Positions 1 to 5,535 of a stretch of 5,792 nucleotides of DNA are shown here, in pieces. The stretch comes from DATIKM01 sp035477595 (GTDB taxonomy: Bacteria; Armatimonadota; Chthonomonadetes; Chthonomonadales; CAJBBX01), in the NCBI GenBank assembly GCA_035477595.1, contig DATIKM010000097.1, forward strand, positions 1-5,792, written 5' to 3'. Under the pieces are notes generated by a model. That model did no database searches and was not told the origin of the DNA. It was given only the letters and a program-made list of their open reading frames with translations. A program made the translations under genes and the position numbers. Position 1 is the stretch's first letter. Each line of letters opens with the position of its first letter.

Positions 1-113
1 TGACGCAGACCGGAGCCGAGCCCGCGCATGACCTGCGGCACCCGGTTTCCGAACAGGAGCAGTACGATCACCAGCACAATCGCGACCTGCGCCGGACCGA
101 ACCCATCGAACAT
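1..113 (-). CDS. tatA: TatA/TatE-family Sec-independent protein translocase subunit (N-terminal part, runs off the window)
   Basis: Only the first 37 codons lie in the window. The translation opens MFDGFGPAQVAIVLVIVLLL, a short periplasmic N-terminus and one hydrophobic helix (about residues 7-21). It continues with FG at the membrane hinge and then a basic, Gly-rich amphipathic stretch (NRVPQVMRGLGSGLR). Short N-terminus, single helix, FG hinge and amphipathic helix is the signature architecture of TatA/TatB/TatE proteins. In the family, TatA oligomerises around TatBC to let folded twin-arginine substrates cross the inner membrane. The ATG at 113 is preceded on its strand by GGGGAGGG at a normal distance. 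A usual TatA has 50-90 residues, so most of the acidic C-terminal tail is missing. TatA versus TatB cannot be settled from the N-terminus alone, though the short LLLFG hinge favours TatA. No tatC is visible; it could follow outside the window. Confidence 0.85.
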   Translation of the reverse strand, partial: MFDGFGPAQVAIVLVIVLLLFGNRVPQVMRGLGSGLR

Positions 114-147
114 CGTGCGCCCTCCCCGCCGCCCTGCACGCTGCCGG

Positions 148-183
148 CACCAACAGTATAGCCTGCCGGGCCGACGGGCGCGA
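148..183 (-). promoter_or_regulatory. Candidate sigma-70-type promoter for tatA
   Basis: On the minus strand the hexamer TATACT (160 to 155) matches the TATAAT consensus at five of six positions and stands out in a very GC-rich stretch. Initiation near 148 would give a leader of about 35 nt that includes the tatA Shine-Dalgarno. The -35 position (about 183-178, TCGCGC) is poor, so the promoter would be weak or depend on an activator. A perfect dyad at 181-203 overlaps this -35 position. Confidence 0.45.
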
Positions 184-203
184 CCGCGACGGCGCCGCGG
201 TCG
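181..203. repeat. Perfect 8-bp inverted repeat, possible operator near the tatA promoter
   Basis: CGACCGCG (181-188) is separated by 7 bases from its exact reverse complement CGCGGTCG (196-203). A further direct copy of CGACCGCG lies at 230-237. The dyad abuts the expected -35 position of the candidate tatA promoter, which suits an operator; as RNA it would form a stable hairpin. It has no T-run, so it is not a convincing intrinsic terminator. In DNA this GC-rich such dyads also arise by chance. Confidence 0.35.
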
Positions 204-288
204 AGTGGGACAGGCCGGGGCAAGCGACGCGACCGCGGGCGCGGGCGGGCGGATCTCGCGGGGACCGCCGCCCGAATTGTCGGTGTCA

Positions 289-299
289 CCGGCCATCTG
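289..299 (+). repeat. Left copy of an 11-bp direct repeat bracketing the two-gene segment
   Basis: CCGGCCATCTG occurs here and again at 2614-2624, in the same orientation. The two copies lie in the intergenic spaces on either side of the coiled-coil and membrane protein genes. They could be remnants of an insertion (target duplication or att-like core), or a chance match in GC-rich sequence. No recombinase gene is present in the window. Confidence 0.35.
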
Positions 300-300
300 C

Positions 301-357
301 AGGAGGCGCGAGCACATGGGCCACACCTCGCTCCGCTCACAACCGGCATCAGCCTGA
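301..357 (+). promoter_or_regulatory. Strong SD with a 13-codon ORF (possible leader peptide)
   Basis: AGGAGG at 301-306 sits 9 nt before an ATG at 316. The ORF encodes MGHTSLRSQPASA and stops at TGA 355-357, which overlaps an ATG at 357 (TGATG) in the frame of the downstream 531-1724 gene. The SD is the best one in this part of the window, and the overlap is what a coupled leader peptide would look like. The peptide has no amino-acid run typical of attenuation. Alternatively the whole stretch may be non-coding. Confidence 0.3.
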
Positions 358-423
358 TGTGGTTCCTTGCGCTGCATCCCGCTCCGGGCGGCCCCTCCTG
401 CGCCGCGGCGCGCAGATCCGCAG

Positions 424-466
424 GCGCCGGCCGGCGCGGGGCCGGCGTGCCTGCTGCCGCGCCGGC
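424..466. repeat. Cluster of GC-rich palindromes upstream of the coiled-coil gene
   Basis: GCGCCGGCCGGCGC at 424-437 is a perfect 14-bp palindrome. It is followed by GCCGGCG (441-447) pairing with CGCCGGC (460-466) across a 12-base loop. The cluster ends about 65 bases before the preferred TTG start at 531. It could be an operator, a leader hairpin or a transcription stop for readthrough from upstream; no T-run follows. The GCCGGC core is common in high-GC genomes, so function is uncertain. Confidence 0.3.
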
Positions 467-530
467 AGGTCACAGCGCTCCGGGCGTCGAAACTAGAGCT
501 TACCCACATCGGCAGCGGAGCGCCATCACG

Positions 531-1724
531 TTGCGGGCCAGTCAGTCTGACCCCCACATTGAAACGTACGGCAGCGGGAAGCGCCTGCTCTTTCGTGAGG
601 AGGCGGCGCTCCAGTGCGCCTTACGGCGACTCGAGGCGGACGGACGTGTTCTCGTGTTCAGCCACGGGCGCAATTGGTTCGATGATCGCGCGAAGTACCC
701 GTTCTACGCGTATGTGACCCGAGGCGCCAACCGGGAGCCCCTCACCAAGCAGCACATCGACTACCTTCGCGGGGTGCTCGAGCGCGGCGCCGCGTCCATT
801 GCGGGGTCTGTCGCGTCGGCGCCGGAGTCCGCCGGATTGGCGCCCGAGGTCGATGGCGCCGCGCCCTCTGTACCTGTGTCGCCGCAGGCCCCGCGGGCTG
901 CCGTGGATCAGGACAGCCTGAATGCGTGTGTGGCCCCGCTGCTTGCAGACCTCGAGCACCGGCTCCACACCCACATCACCCTCACGCTCACAGCGCTCGT
1001 CGACAAGGTGGCGGACGTGGCCGAGGGGCAGCAGGCTCTGCGAAGCGCGCTGCAGGAGGTGGCGGACTCGGCCAAGATGCGGCATCTCGAGGATCGCCTG
1101 AAGCAAAAGCAAGCAGATCACGACGAGGCATTGCAGCTTATCAAGGTCGCGGAGGACGAACGCGACGACCGCATTCGCGAGCTTGCCCACGTGCGTGGCG
1201 AGCTGGACGGGCTAGCCCTTGAGCATGATCGGCTGCGCGCCAGCAAGGCGCGCGACGCCTTCGACCTGCCTACCGACCTCCCGGAGATGATCGCTTTGCT
1301 GCAGAGCTGGTACCCCGACCGCGTCTTCTTTCATCAGCGCGCGGTGGATGATGCGAAAGCCCGCAGCACACAGCACTTGAAGAACATCAAGACAGTGAAG
1401 CGCGTCTGGAGCATCCTGCAGTCCATTCCGACGACGCTCTACCGCCAGGTCTTCTTGGACGGCAGCTCGCGCCTAGAGCAGGCGTACAAGGAGGCCACCG
1501 GCTTCGAGCTGGCGCTCCGTGAGGGCGAACAGACGAACGACGACCCTAAGCTGATGGCCCACCGCCAGGTGGAATACGAGGGCGAGACCGTCGAGTGCAA
1601 GGCGCGCCTGAAGCTCGGGCCCGATCTGAGGGTGCACATCCACTTTGACCGCGCGAGGCGGCTCATCCTGGTCGGTCGGTGCGGCGACCACCTGCCCACG
1701 GCCGGCACAAGGCGCCTCCATTGA
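531..1724 (+). CDS. Uncharacterised coiled-coil protein with a conserved-looking C-terminal domain
   Basis: No named family is recognised with confidence. With the TTG start at 531 the protein has 397 residues. Residues 1-90 look globular (SHGRNWFDD, YPFYAYVTRG). Residues 91-125 form an Ala/Pro/Ser linker. Residues 127-240 are helical and highly charged, with a strong coiled-coil pattern at about 182-240. Residues 245-397 form a second globular domain ending in RVHIHFD, LILVGRC and GDHLPTAGT. From memory, similar endings (an RIHF-type strand, then GHCG.HL) occur at the C-termini of uncharacterised bacterial proteins; I could not check this. There is no signal peptide or membrane helix, so it is probably cytosolic. 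The start is uncertain: TTG 531 has GCGGAG 10 nt upstream and begins where the translation turns protein-like. GTG 447 and ATG 357 are in-frame alternatives; ATG 357 would give 455 residues. Its stop overlaps the start of the next gene, implying joint expression. Codons such as tta, cta and cga look less GC-biased than in rnj or mutM, hinting at transfer. Confidence 0.8.
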   Translation: MRASQSDPHIETYGSGKRLLFREEAALQCALRRLEADGRVLVFSHGRNWFDDRAKYPFYAYVTRGANREPLTKQHIDYLRGVLERGAASIAGSVASAPESAGLAPEVDGAAPSVPVSPQAPRAAVDQDSLNACVAPLLADLEHRLHTHITLTLTALVDKVADVAEGQQALRSALQEVADSAKMRHLEDRLKQKQADHDEALQLIKVAEDERDDRIRELAHVRGELDGLALEHDRLRASKARDAFDLPTDLPEMIALLQSWYPDRVFFHQRAVDDAKARSTQHLKNIKTVKRVWSILQSIPTTLYRQVFLDGSSRLEQAYKEATGFELALREGEQTNDDPKLMAHRQVEYEGETVECKARLKLGPDLRVHIHFDRARRLILVGRCGDHLPTAGTRRLH

Positions 1725-2506
1725 GTTCAGCAGATCGACGGCTGGCCGCCGTAGACCTGAACGCAGTCCCGATCGAGGACCTGCGGCGCGCGGCGCGCCG
1801 AGCGGCTGCGCGTCGGCTCGTGCGCACCGCGGGTGCGATGAACGTGGTGACGGGACCCCTGGCTGCCTGGGTCGCCATGACAGCGCTGCCCGACACGCCG
1901 CTCCGCTACCCCGTGGCTGGCCTCGGCGTGTCTCTCTTGGCCGTCGGGCTCTGGCATCTCCTGGGTCCGTCCCGGGCCGGTGTGCGCGCCGACGCAGCCA
2001 TCACCACGCTTGCCGGGATCGGCTGCCTCGTGGCCATGCTAGCCCCAGGCGGTCCTCCCATTCGAGGAGCGCTCGCCGGCGCGGGATGGCTTACCGCCGC
2101 GGCGCTGCTCGGACTGGGGATAGGGGCCTTCCAGACAGCCCGCCGCATCGGGCCAGGGCTCGCAGAGCGCGTGGAACCGGCCCTCCACCGCGCGCTGCGG
2201 CGTGCGATCACGCGCCTGCTCGTCGCAGACCCGCTCAAGGAGCTGGACGTGGTGGAAATCCGCGCGCCCGGCAGCGCGCGGCTCTCATGGCGCATGCGAC
2301 TCATGGCCGACCGTGCGCTGGCGTCGATCTACCAGAGCAGCGACATCGTCGTCGTCCCGCGCGCGGAGGTGGGGATCGAGGTCCGCGGCAAATGCCGGTT
2401 CGGCGGCAGGCTGCGCGTGGCGGTCCACGCCGCCGAACGCAACCTCGAGGGCGCCATGGCGACCGAGCACGTGGAGCGCCTGCAGGCCTGGATCGCGAAG
2501 ACCTGA
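1721..2506 (+). CDS. Uncharacterised four-helix membrane protein with cytosolic C-terminal domain
   Basis: No family is recognised. The TTG at 1721 overlaps the TGA of the preceding gene (TTGA), a typical translational-coupling junction, so I prefer it to the ATG at 1679, which lies inside the upstream gene. The product has 261 residues. Residues 1-36 are basic and helical (RRAARRAAARRLVR). Predicted membrane segments are at about 37-56, 63-82, 90-108 and 116-137, with short polar or Gly/Pro turns between them. An Arg-rich linker leads into a soluble C-terminal domain (about 170-261) with DVVEIRAPG, SWRMRLMADRAL, SSDIVVVPRAEVGIEV and a closing helix, EHVERLQAWIAKT. The positive-inside pattern puts both termini in the cytosol. 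No catalytic motif, metal site or transport signature is visible. The pairing with a coiled-coil protein suggests the two act together, for example as a membrane-anchored complex or effector; this is inference only. Confidence 0.8.
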   Translation: MSSADRRLAAVDLNAVPIEDLRRAARRAAARRLVRTAGAMNVVTGPLAAWVAMTALPDTPLRYPVAGLGVSLLAVGLWHLLGPSRAGVRADAAITTLAGIGCLVAMLAPGGPPIRGALAGAGWLTAAALLGLGIGAFQTARRIGPGLAERVEPALHRALRRAITRLLVADPLKELDVVEIRAPGSARLSWRMRLMADRALASIYQSSDIVVVPRAEVGIEVRGKCRFGGRLRVAVHAAERNLEGAMATEHVERLQAWIAKT

Positions 2507-2513
2507 TCGGCTT

Positions 2514-2647
2514 GCCGCCGTGGCGTCAACCAGCCCGCGCCCACGGTGCTGCGAGCCGCCGGATCGTGGCCAACGGATGGAACGCGGGAGCCCTGCACTC
2601 AGGTCTACCGGCTCCGGCCATCTGTTCGCCGCGCGCGCCACGGCGGC
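2514..2647. repeat. Perfect 12-bp inverted repeat enclosing the convergent intergenic space
   Basis: GCCGCCGTGGCG (2514-2525) has its exact reverse complement CGCCACGGCGGC at 2636-2647, with 110 bases between. In RNA the outer end extends to about 15 pairs with two G-U wobbles (2511-2513 with 2648-2650). The arms begin 7 bases after the membrane protein stop and end 4 bases before the mutM stop, so they occupy almost the whole convergent gap. A bidirectional transcript-end structure or a small palindromic element with terminal repeats are both possible. A loose GGCT lies just outside each end. No T-run is present. Confidence 0.5.
2614..2624 (+). repeat. Right copy of the 11-bp direct repeat
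   Basis: CCGGCCATCTG is identical and in the same orientation as the copy at 289-299. It sits in the convergent gap between the membrane protein gene and mutM, inside the 12-bp inverted repeat. Identity stops at the 11 bases; the flanks differ. Confidence 0.35.
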
Positions 2648-2651
2648 GGGC

Positions 2652-3578
2652 TCATGCCAGCGACGCCTTCTGCGCGGCGCGGGACGCGCGCAGCTCCTCG
2701 AGCTCGTCCAGCGTGCGCGGCCAGTCCTCCCGCAGGAGCCGCGCCAGCGACCGGTCCGAGAGCAGCTTCCCGCCGGTCTGGCACGCGGCGCAGTAGTTGC
2801 ACTCCCTCCCGGCGTAGACGATGCGCTGCACCGGTGCGCCGCACACAGGGCACGGCTGGTCGTACTTTCCGTGCACCGCCATCTCCGGCCGGAACGCGGT
2901 CACCTTCTCCGGGAACCCCTCGCCTGCCTGCGCCGCGAGGCGCTCCGACCACTCCACGAGCGTGTCGCGGCATGCCGCGTGGAGCGCCGCGATGCGCTGC
3001 GGGTCGAGCCGCCGCGTGAGGGTGACGGGCGAAAGGCGCGCTCGGTGCAGAATCTCATCGCTGAAGGAGTTGCCGATGCCGGAGAAGAGGCGCGGGTCCG
3101 TAAGGGCGCGCTTGAGCGTGTGGTTCTCGCGCGTGAGGGCATCGGCGAACGCCGCCTCCGAGCACCCGATCGGGTCGATGCCGCCGGGATCCATCGCCAA
3201 GACAGCGGCCTCGCCTCGCACCAGGTGGAGCGACACGCGCTTCCGGGTCGCGGCTTCGCTCAACATAAGAGAGCCCTCGGCGAAGTCGAATGCCGCCAGC
3301 GCCGCCCTCCCCGCGAGCCGCGCGTCCGTCGCCCTCCAGTGGAACCTGCCCGCTACCATGAGATGCACGACCGCGTGCAGGTCGCCCTCGAAGGAGAGGG
3401 CGATCCGCTTCCCGAGCCGGCGCGCGCCAGCCACCGCGCGTCCCGCCAACTCAGCGGGCGGCGGGTTGACGGTACGCAGCACGAAGGGGCTGGCGACCCG
3501 CAACGCCCGCAGCGGCCGGCCCAGCACGCGAGCCTGGATCGCGCGGACGTACACCTCGATGTCGGGCAGCTCGGGCAT
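2652..3578 (-). CDS. mutM: Formamidopyrimidine-DNA glycosylase / Fpg-Nei family (8-oxoguanine repair)
   Basis: A base-excision repair enzyme. The family removes oxidised purines such as 8-oxoguanine and FapyG and cleaves the resulting abasic site by beta/delta-elimination. The 308-residue protein begins MPELPDIE, giving the catalytic Pro (N-terminal after Met removal) and the adjacent Glu. K57 in LGKRI matches the conserved catalytic-site Lys. SGIGNSFSDEIL (about 166-177) is the helix-two-turn-helix DNA-binding signature, usually GIGN..ADE. The C-terminal zinc finger has ligands C243, C246, C263 and C266 (CPVC, 16 residues, CAAC), with the DNA-contacting Arg in AGRECNYC at about 258. About 40 residues follow the finger (LLSDRSLARLL...), more than in E. 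coli Fpg, and an extra Cys at 260 precedes the last pair. GGAGGTG lies 6-7 nt before the ATG (plus-strand 3583-3589). The gene diverges from rnj and converges with the unknown pair. Fpg versus Nei substrate preference cannot be told for certain; the 'PDI' variant forms a separate branch from E. coli MutM. Confidence 0.93.
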   Translation of the reverse strand: MPELPDIEVYVRAIQARVLGRPLRALRVASPFVLRTVNPPPAELAGRAVAGARRLGKRIALSFEGDLHAVVHLMVAGRFHWRATDARLAGRAALAAFDFAEGSLMLSEAATRKRVSLHLVRGEAAVLAMDPGGIDPIGCSEAAFADALTRENHTLKRALTDPRLFSGIGNSFSDEILHRARLSPVTLTRRLDPQRIAALHAACRDTLVEWSERLAAQAGEGFPEKVTAFRPEMAVHGKYDQPCPVCGAPVQRIVYAGRECNYCAACQTGGKLLSDRSLARLLREDWPRTLDELEELRASRAAQKASLA

Positions 3579-3711
3579 GGAGCACCTCCGTTCTGGCCCG
3601 GGATGGCGCCTCCTGCTTCGGCGCGATGGCAATCCGCTCCTGCGGCGGGCCGACGCGCGCCACGCTCGCGTGCGGTACCATAGAACCGCCCGGTGCCAGC
3701 CACGCCGGGCG

Positions 3712-3731
3712 AGGAGGCGCGACACAGCGTG
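3712..3731 (+). promoter_or_regulatory. SD site that decides the rnj start (AGGAGG, GTG 3729)
   Basis: AGGAGG at 3712-3717 lies 11 nt before GTG 3729. The earlier in-frame GTG at 3693 has no SD, and the 12 extra residues it adds are absent from typical RNase J N-termini. A weak TACCAT at 3676-3681 could be a -10 box; transcripts from it would start near 3688, leaving a leaderless start at 3693 as a less likely option. Confidence 0.55.
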
Positions 3732-5396
3732 AGAGAGGCCAGCGAACGCCTGGAGTTCATCCCGCTGGGCGGCGGGGCCGAAGTCGGCAAGAACATGCTC
3801 GTCTTCCGGTACGGCGACGACATGATCGTCGTGGACTGCGGCGTGCAGTTCCCAACCGAGGAGCACCCGGGCGTCGACCTTATCCTGCCGGACTTCCAGT
3901 ACCTGCGCGACAACGCGGCCCACCTGCGGGCCATCATCCTTACGCACGCCCACGAGGACCACGTGGGCGGCCTTCCCTACGTGCTCAAGGAGGTGGACGC
4001 GCCCGTCTACGGCGCCCCGCTCACCATCGGCATGGTGCGCGCGAAGCTGGAGGAGCACAAGCTGGCGGACCGCGTCTCGCTGAGGGTCTTCCGGCCCGGC
4101 GAGCGGCTCAGCTTCGGCGCGATCGAGGTGGAGCCGGTCCACGTGACCCACTCCATTCCCGACACGGTGAGCCTGGCCATCCGCACCCCCGTCGGCCTCG
4201 TGGTGCACACCGGCGACTTCAAGATTGACCAGACGCCCTCCGACGGCAAGCTCTTCGACGCAGGGCGCTTCGCCCAGCTCGGCGACGAGGGTGTTCTTCT
4301 GCTCATCAGCGACACCGTGAACGCGGAGAAGACCGGCTGGGTGCCCAGCGAGCGCATGGTGGCGCGCGCCCTGGAGCAACAGATCGTCGCCGCGCCCGGA
4401 CGCGTACTGGTCACTGCCTTTGCCTCGAACCTGCACCGCGTGCAGGAGGTGTTCGCCATCGCCGAGCGACACGGGCGCCGGGTCGCCGTGGCGGGTCGCT
4501 CCATGGCGCGGAACATCGAGGTGGCGCGCGAGCTGGGTTACATCCAGTACCCGGATCCGCTGCGCGTGAAGGTGGAGGACATCGAGAGCCTGCCCCCGGA
4601 GCAGGTGGTCATTCTGACGACCGGCTCCCAGGGCGAGCCGCTCTCCGCTCTCTCCCGCATGGCGTGCGACAACCACAAGATCCACGTCGAACCGGGCGAC
4701 ACGGTCATCCTGTCCTCCCGTCCGATCCCCGGCAACGAGGACGCCGTGTGGCGCACGGTAAACCGGCTGATCAGGCTGGGCGCGCGCGTCGTCTACGACC
4801 TCATCGTGCCGATCCACGTATCGGGCCACGCGAACCAGGAGGAGCTCAAGCTGCTCTACAACCTGACGCGCCCGCTCTACGTGGTCCCGTTCCACGGCGA
4901 GCCCAGGATGATGGCGGCCTACACGGATATGCTGACCTCCATGGGCCACCCACGCGACCGCGTCCTGTGGATGGAAAACGGCGACCGGCTGGCGCTCGAC
5001 GGTACGACGGCTGAGCTGCTCGAGCCCATCGAGGCCAGCGGCGACGTGCTGGTGGACGGCATCTCCGAGGGTGGCGTGAGCGAGTTCGTGATTCGCGACC
5101 GGAGACACCTGGCGAGCGACGGGACCGTGATCGTCACCGTGGCGCTCGACCGCGCCACCGGCGAGGTGCTGGACGGCCCGGAGCTCATCTCGCGCGGCTT
5201 CCTGCATCCGGAGGACTCCGAGGAGCTGTTCGCGGAGGCGCAGACGCAGGTCCGCGCGGCGCTCGAGGGCATGGGGCAAGAGGAGGAGGCCGATTGGGAC
5301 AACGTCCGCGCCACGGTGCGGGACGTCGTGTCGCGGTTCCTGCGGAAGCGCACCTCGCGCCGGCCCGTGGTGGTACCCGTGGTTATGAACGTGTAG
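3729..5396 (+). CDS. rnj: Ribonuclease J
   Basis: A metallo-beta-lactamase/beta-CASP nuclease with 5'-3' exonuclease and endonuclease activity. In bacteria that have it, it acts in mRNA decay and 16S/23S rRNA 5' maturation in the cytosol. The 555-residue protein starts REASERLEFIPLGGGAEVGK, the usual RNase J opening. The zinc-binding motif HAHEDH is at 73-78, with further ligands H141 (VTHSIPD) and D163 (HTGDFK). SDTVNAEKTGW (195-204) marks the family. The beta-CASP domain carries VTAFASNLHRVQE (about 228-240), GRSMARN (256-262) and TTGSQGEP (297-304). The RNA/metal-site motif SGHANQEELK (365-374) and PFHGEPRMM (387-395) follow. The C-terminal domain (about 445-555), thought to drive dimerisation, is complete, so the length is normal. 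SD AGGAGG at 3712-3717 favours GTG 3729; GTG 3693 would add 12 residues. It has no visible operon partner: mutM diverges, and 136 bp separate it from the zinc-ribbon gene. Confidence 0.96.
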   Translation: MREASERLEFIPLGGGAEVGKNMLVFRYGDDMIVVDCGVQFPTEEHPGVDLILPDFQYLRDNAAHLRAIILTHAHEDHVGGLPYVLKEVDAPVYGAPLTIGMVRAKLEEHKLADRVSLRVFRPGERLSFGAIEVEPVHVTHSIPDTVSLAIRTPVGLVVHTGDFKIDQTPSDGKLFDAGRFAQLGDEGVLLLISDTVNAEKTGWVPSERMVARALEQQIVAAPGRVLVTAFASNLHRVQEVFAIAERHGRRVAVAGRSMARNIEVARELGYIQYPDPLRVKVEDIESLPPEQVVILTTGSQGEPLSALSRMACDNHKIHVEPGDTVILSSRPIPGNEDAVWRTVNRLIRLGARVVYDLIVPIHVSGHANQEELKLLYNLTRPLYVVPFHGEPRMMAAYTDMLTSMGHPRDRVLWMENGDRLALDGTTAELLEPIEASGDVLVDGISEGGVSEFVIRDRRHLASDGTVIVTVALDRATGEVLDGPELISRGFLHPEDSEELFAEAQTQVRAALEGMGQEEEADWDNVRATVRDVVSRFLRKRTSRRPVVVPVVMNV

Positions 5397-5404
5397 TGCG
5401 CACG

Positions 5405-5436
5405 GCCGGCGACAGCGGTTGCGGGCGCGCGCCGGC
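5405..5436 (+). terminator. Weak candidate terminator hairpin after rnj
   Basis: GCCGGCG (5405-5411) pairs with CGCCGGC (5430-5436) across an 18-base loop, starting 9 bases after the rnj stop. It is followed by GTTGGGTATCGTATT rather than a clean T-run, so any intrinsic termination would be poor. The same arm pair occurs at 441-466, which may only reflect the frequency of GCCGGC in this genome. Confidence 0.25.
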
Positions 5437-5448
5437 GTTGGGTATCGT
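5419..5448 (+). promoter_or_regulatory. Candidate promoter for the FmdB-family gene
   Basis: TTGCGG (5419-5424) and TATCGT (5443-5448) are spaced by 18 bases. The -10 matches consensus at four of six positions and the -35 at three. The short AT-richer patch GTATCGTATTGAAT stands out from its surroundings. Initiation near 5455 would give a leader of about 78 nt containing the two alternative hairpins at 5463-5494. Confidence 0.3.
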
Positions 5449-5462
5449 ATTGAATCGGTGGC

Positions 5463-5494
5463 CAGCCCAAGCGCGGCGAGGTGGGCTGCCGCGC
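5463..5494 (+). promoter_or_regulatory. Two overlapping, alternative leader hairpins before the FmdB-family gene
   Basis: CAGCCCA (5463-5469) pairs with TGGGCTG (5482-5488). GCGCGGC (5471-5477) pairs with GCCGCGC (5488-5494). The stems interleave and share base 5488, so they would normally exclude each other. They end 17 bases before the AAGGAGG at 5512-5518. A regulatory leader is possible; chance pairing in GC-rich sequence is the plain alternative. Confidence 0.3.
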
Positions 5495-5511
5495 GGGCGA
5501 AGCTAAGCTGC

Positions 5512-5535
5512 AAGGAGGACCTGACGGAACCCATG
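5512..5535 (+). promoter_or_regulatory. SD of the FmdB-family gene, unusually far from its ATG
   Basis: AAGGAGG at 5512-5518 is a near-perfect SD but lies 14 nt from the ATG at 5533; 5-10 nt is usual. The start itself is firm, because MPTYGYECEKC is the standard opening of the family. A weak CGGA 5 nt from the ATG might serve instead. An in-frame CTG at 5521 is too close to the SD to be a likely start. Confidence 0.5.

Larger units (their letters stand above)
114..530. other. 417-bp region without a convincing protein gene, between tatA and the coiled-coil gene
   Basis: This stretch holds the tatA ribosome site and -10 box, the 181-203 dyad, a strong AGGAGG at 301-306 followed by a 13-codon ORF, and a run of GC-rich palindromes at 424-466. 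The frame of the downstream gene stays open back to an ATG at 357, but the translation of 357-530 (Ala/Gly/Pro/Arg-rich, with aga and other irregular codons) does not look like protein. I see no clear plus-strand promoter. The left copy of an 11-bp direct repeat lies at 289-299. Confidence 0.5.

Noticed and set aside
357..530. N-terminal extension of the coiled-coil protein back to ATG 357
   Set aside because: The 58 added residues are Ala/Gly/Arg/Pro-rich, cover GC palindromes and have irregular codons; protein-like sequence begins near 531. Kept as an alternative start only.
131..2598. 9-bp direct repeat GCCCTGCAC at 131-139 and 2590-2598
   Set aside because: It is short and not collinear with the 11-bp repeat, so chance in GC-rich intergenic DNA is likely.
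2202..3683. Plus-strand open frame overlapping the membrane protein gene and antisense to mutM
   Set aside because: It is Arg/Ala/Pro-rich, matches no family, and overlaps two genes that show clear protein-like features in their own frames.
3579..3728. TATGGT on the minus strand and TTGCCA near 3630 as mutM promoter elements
   Set aside because: They are not correctly paired with a second box at 16-18 bases, and both are isolated partial matches.
441..5436. Shared hairpin arms GCCGGCG/CGCCGGC at 441-466 and 5405-5436
   Set aside because: The loops differ in length and sequence, and GCCGGC is a frequent hexamer in high-GC genomes, so a repeat family is not supported.
2652..5534. Minus-strand open frame of 960 codons running antisense through all of rnj into mutM
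   Set aside because: The mutM part from 3578 down is real. The upstream part is the complement of rnj codons, gives a His/Arg/Val/Asp-rich composition with no recognisable domain, and lacks any start signal. GC-rich genes often leave such an open antisense frame.
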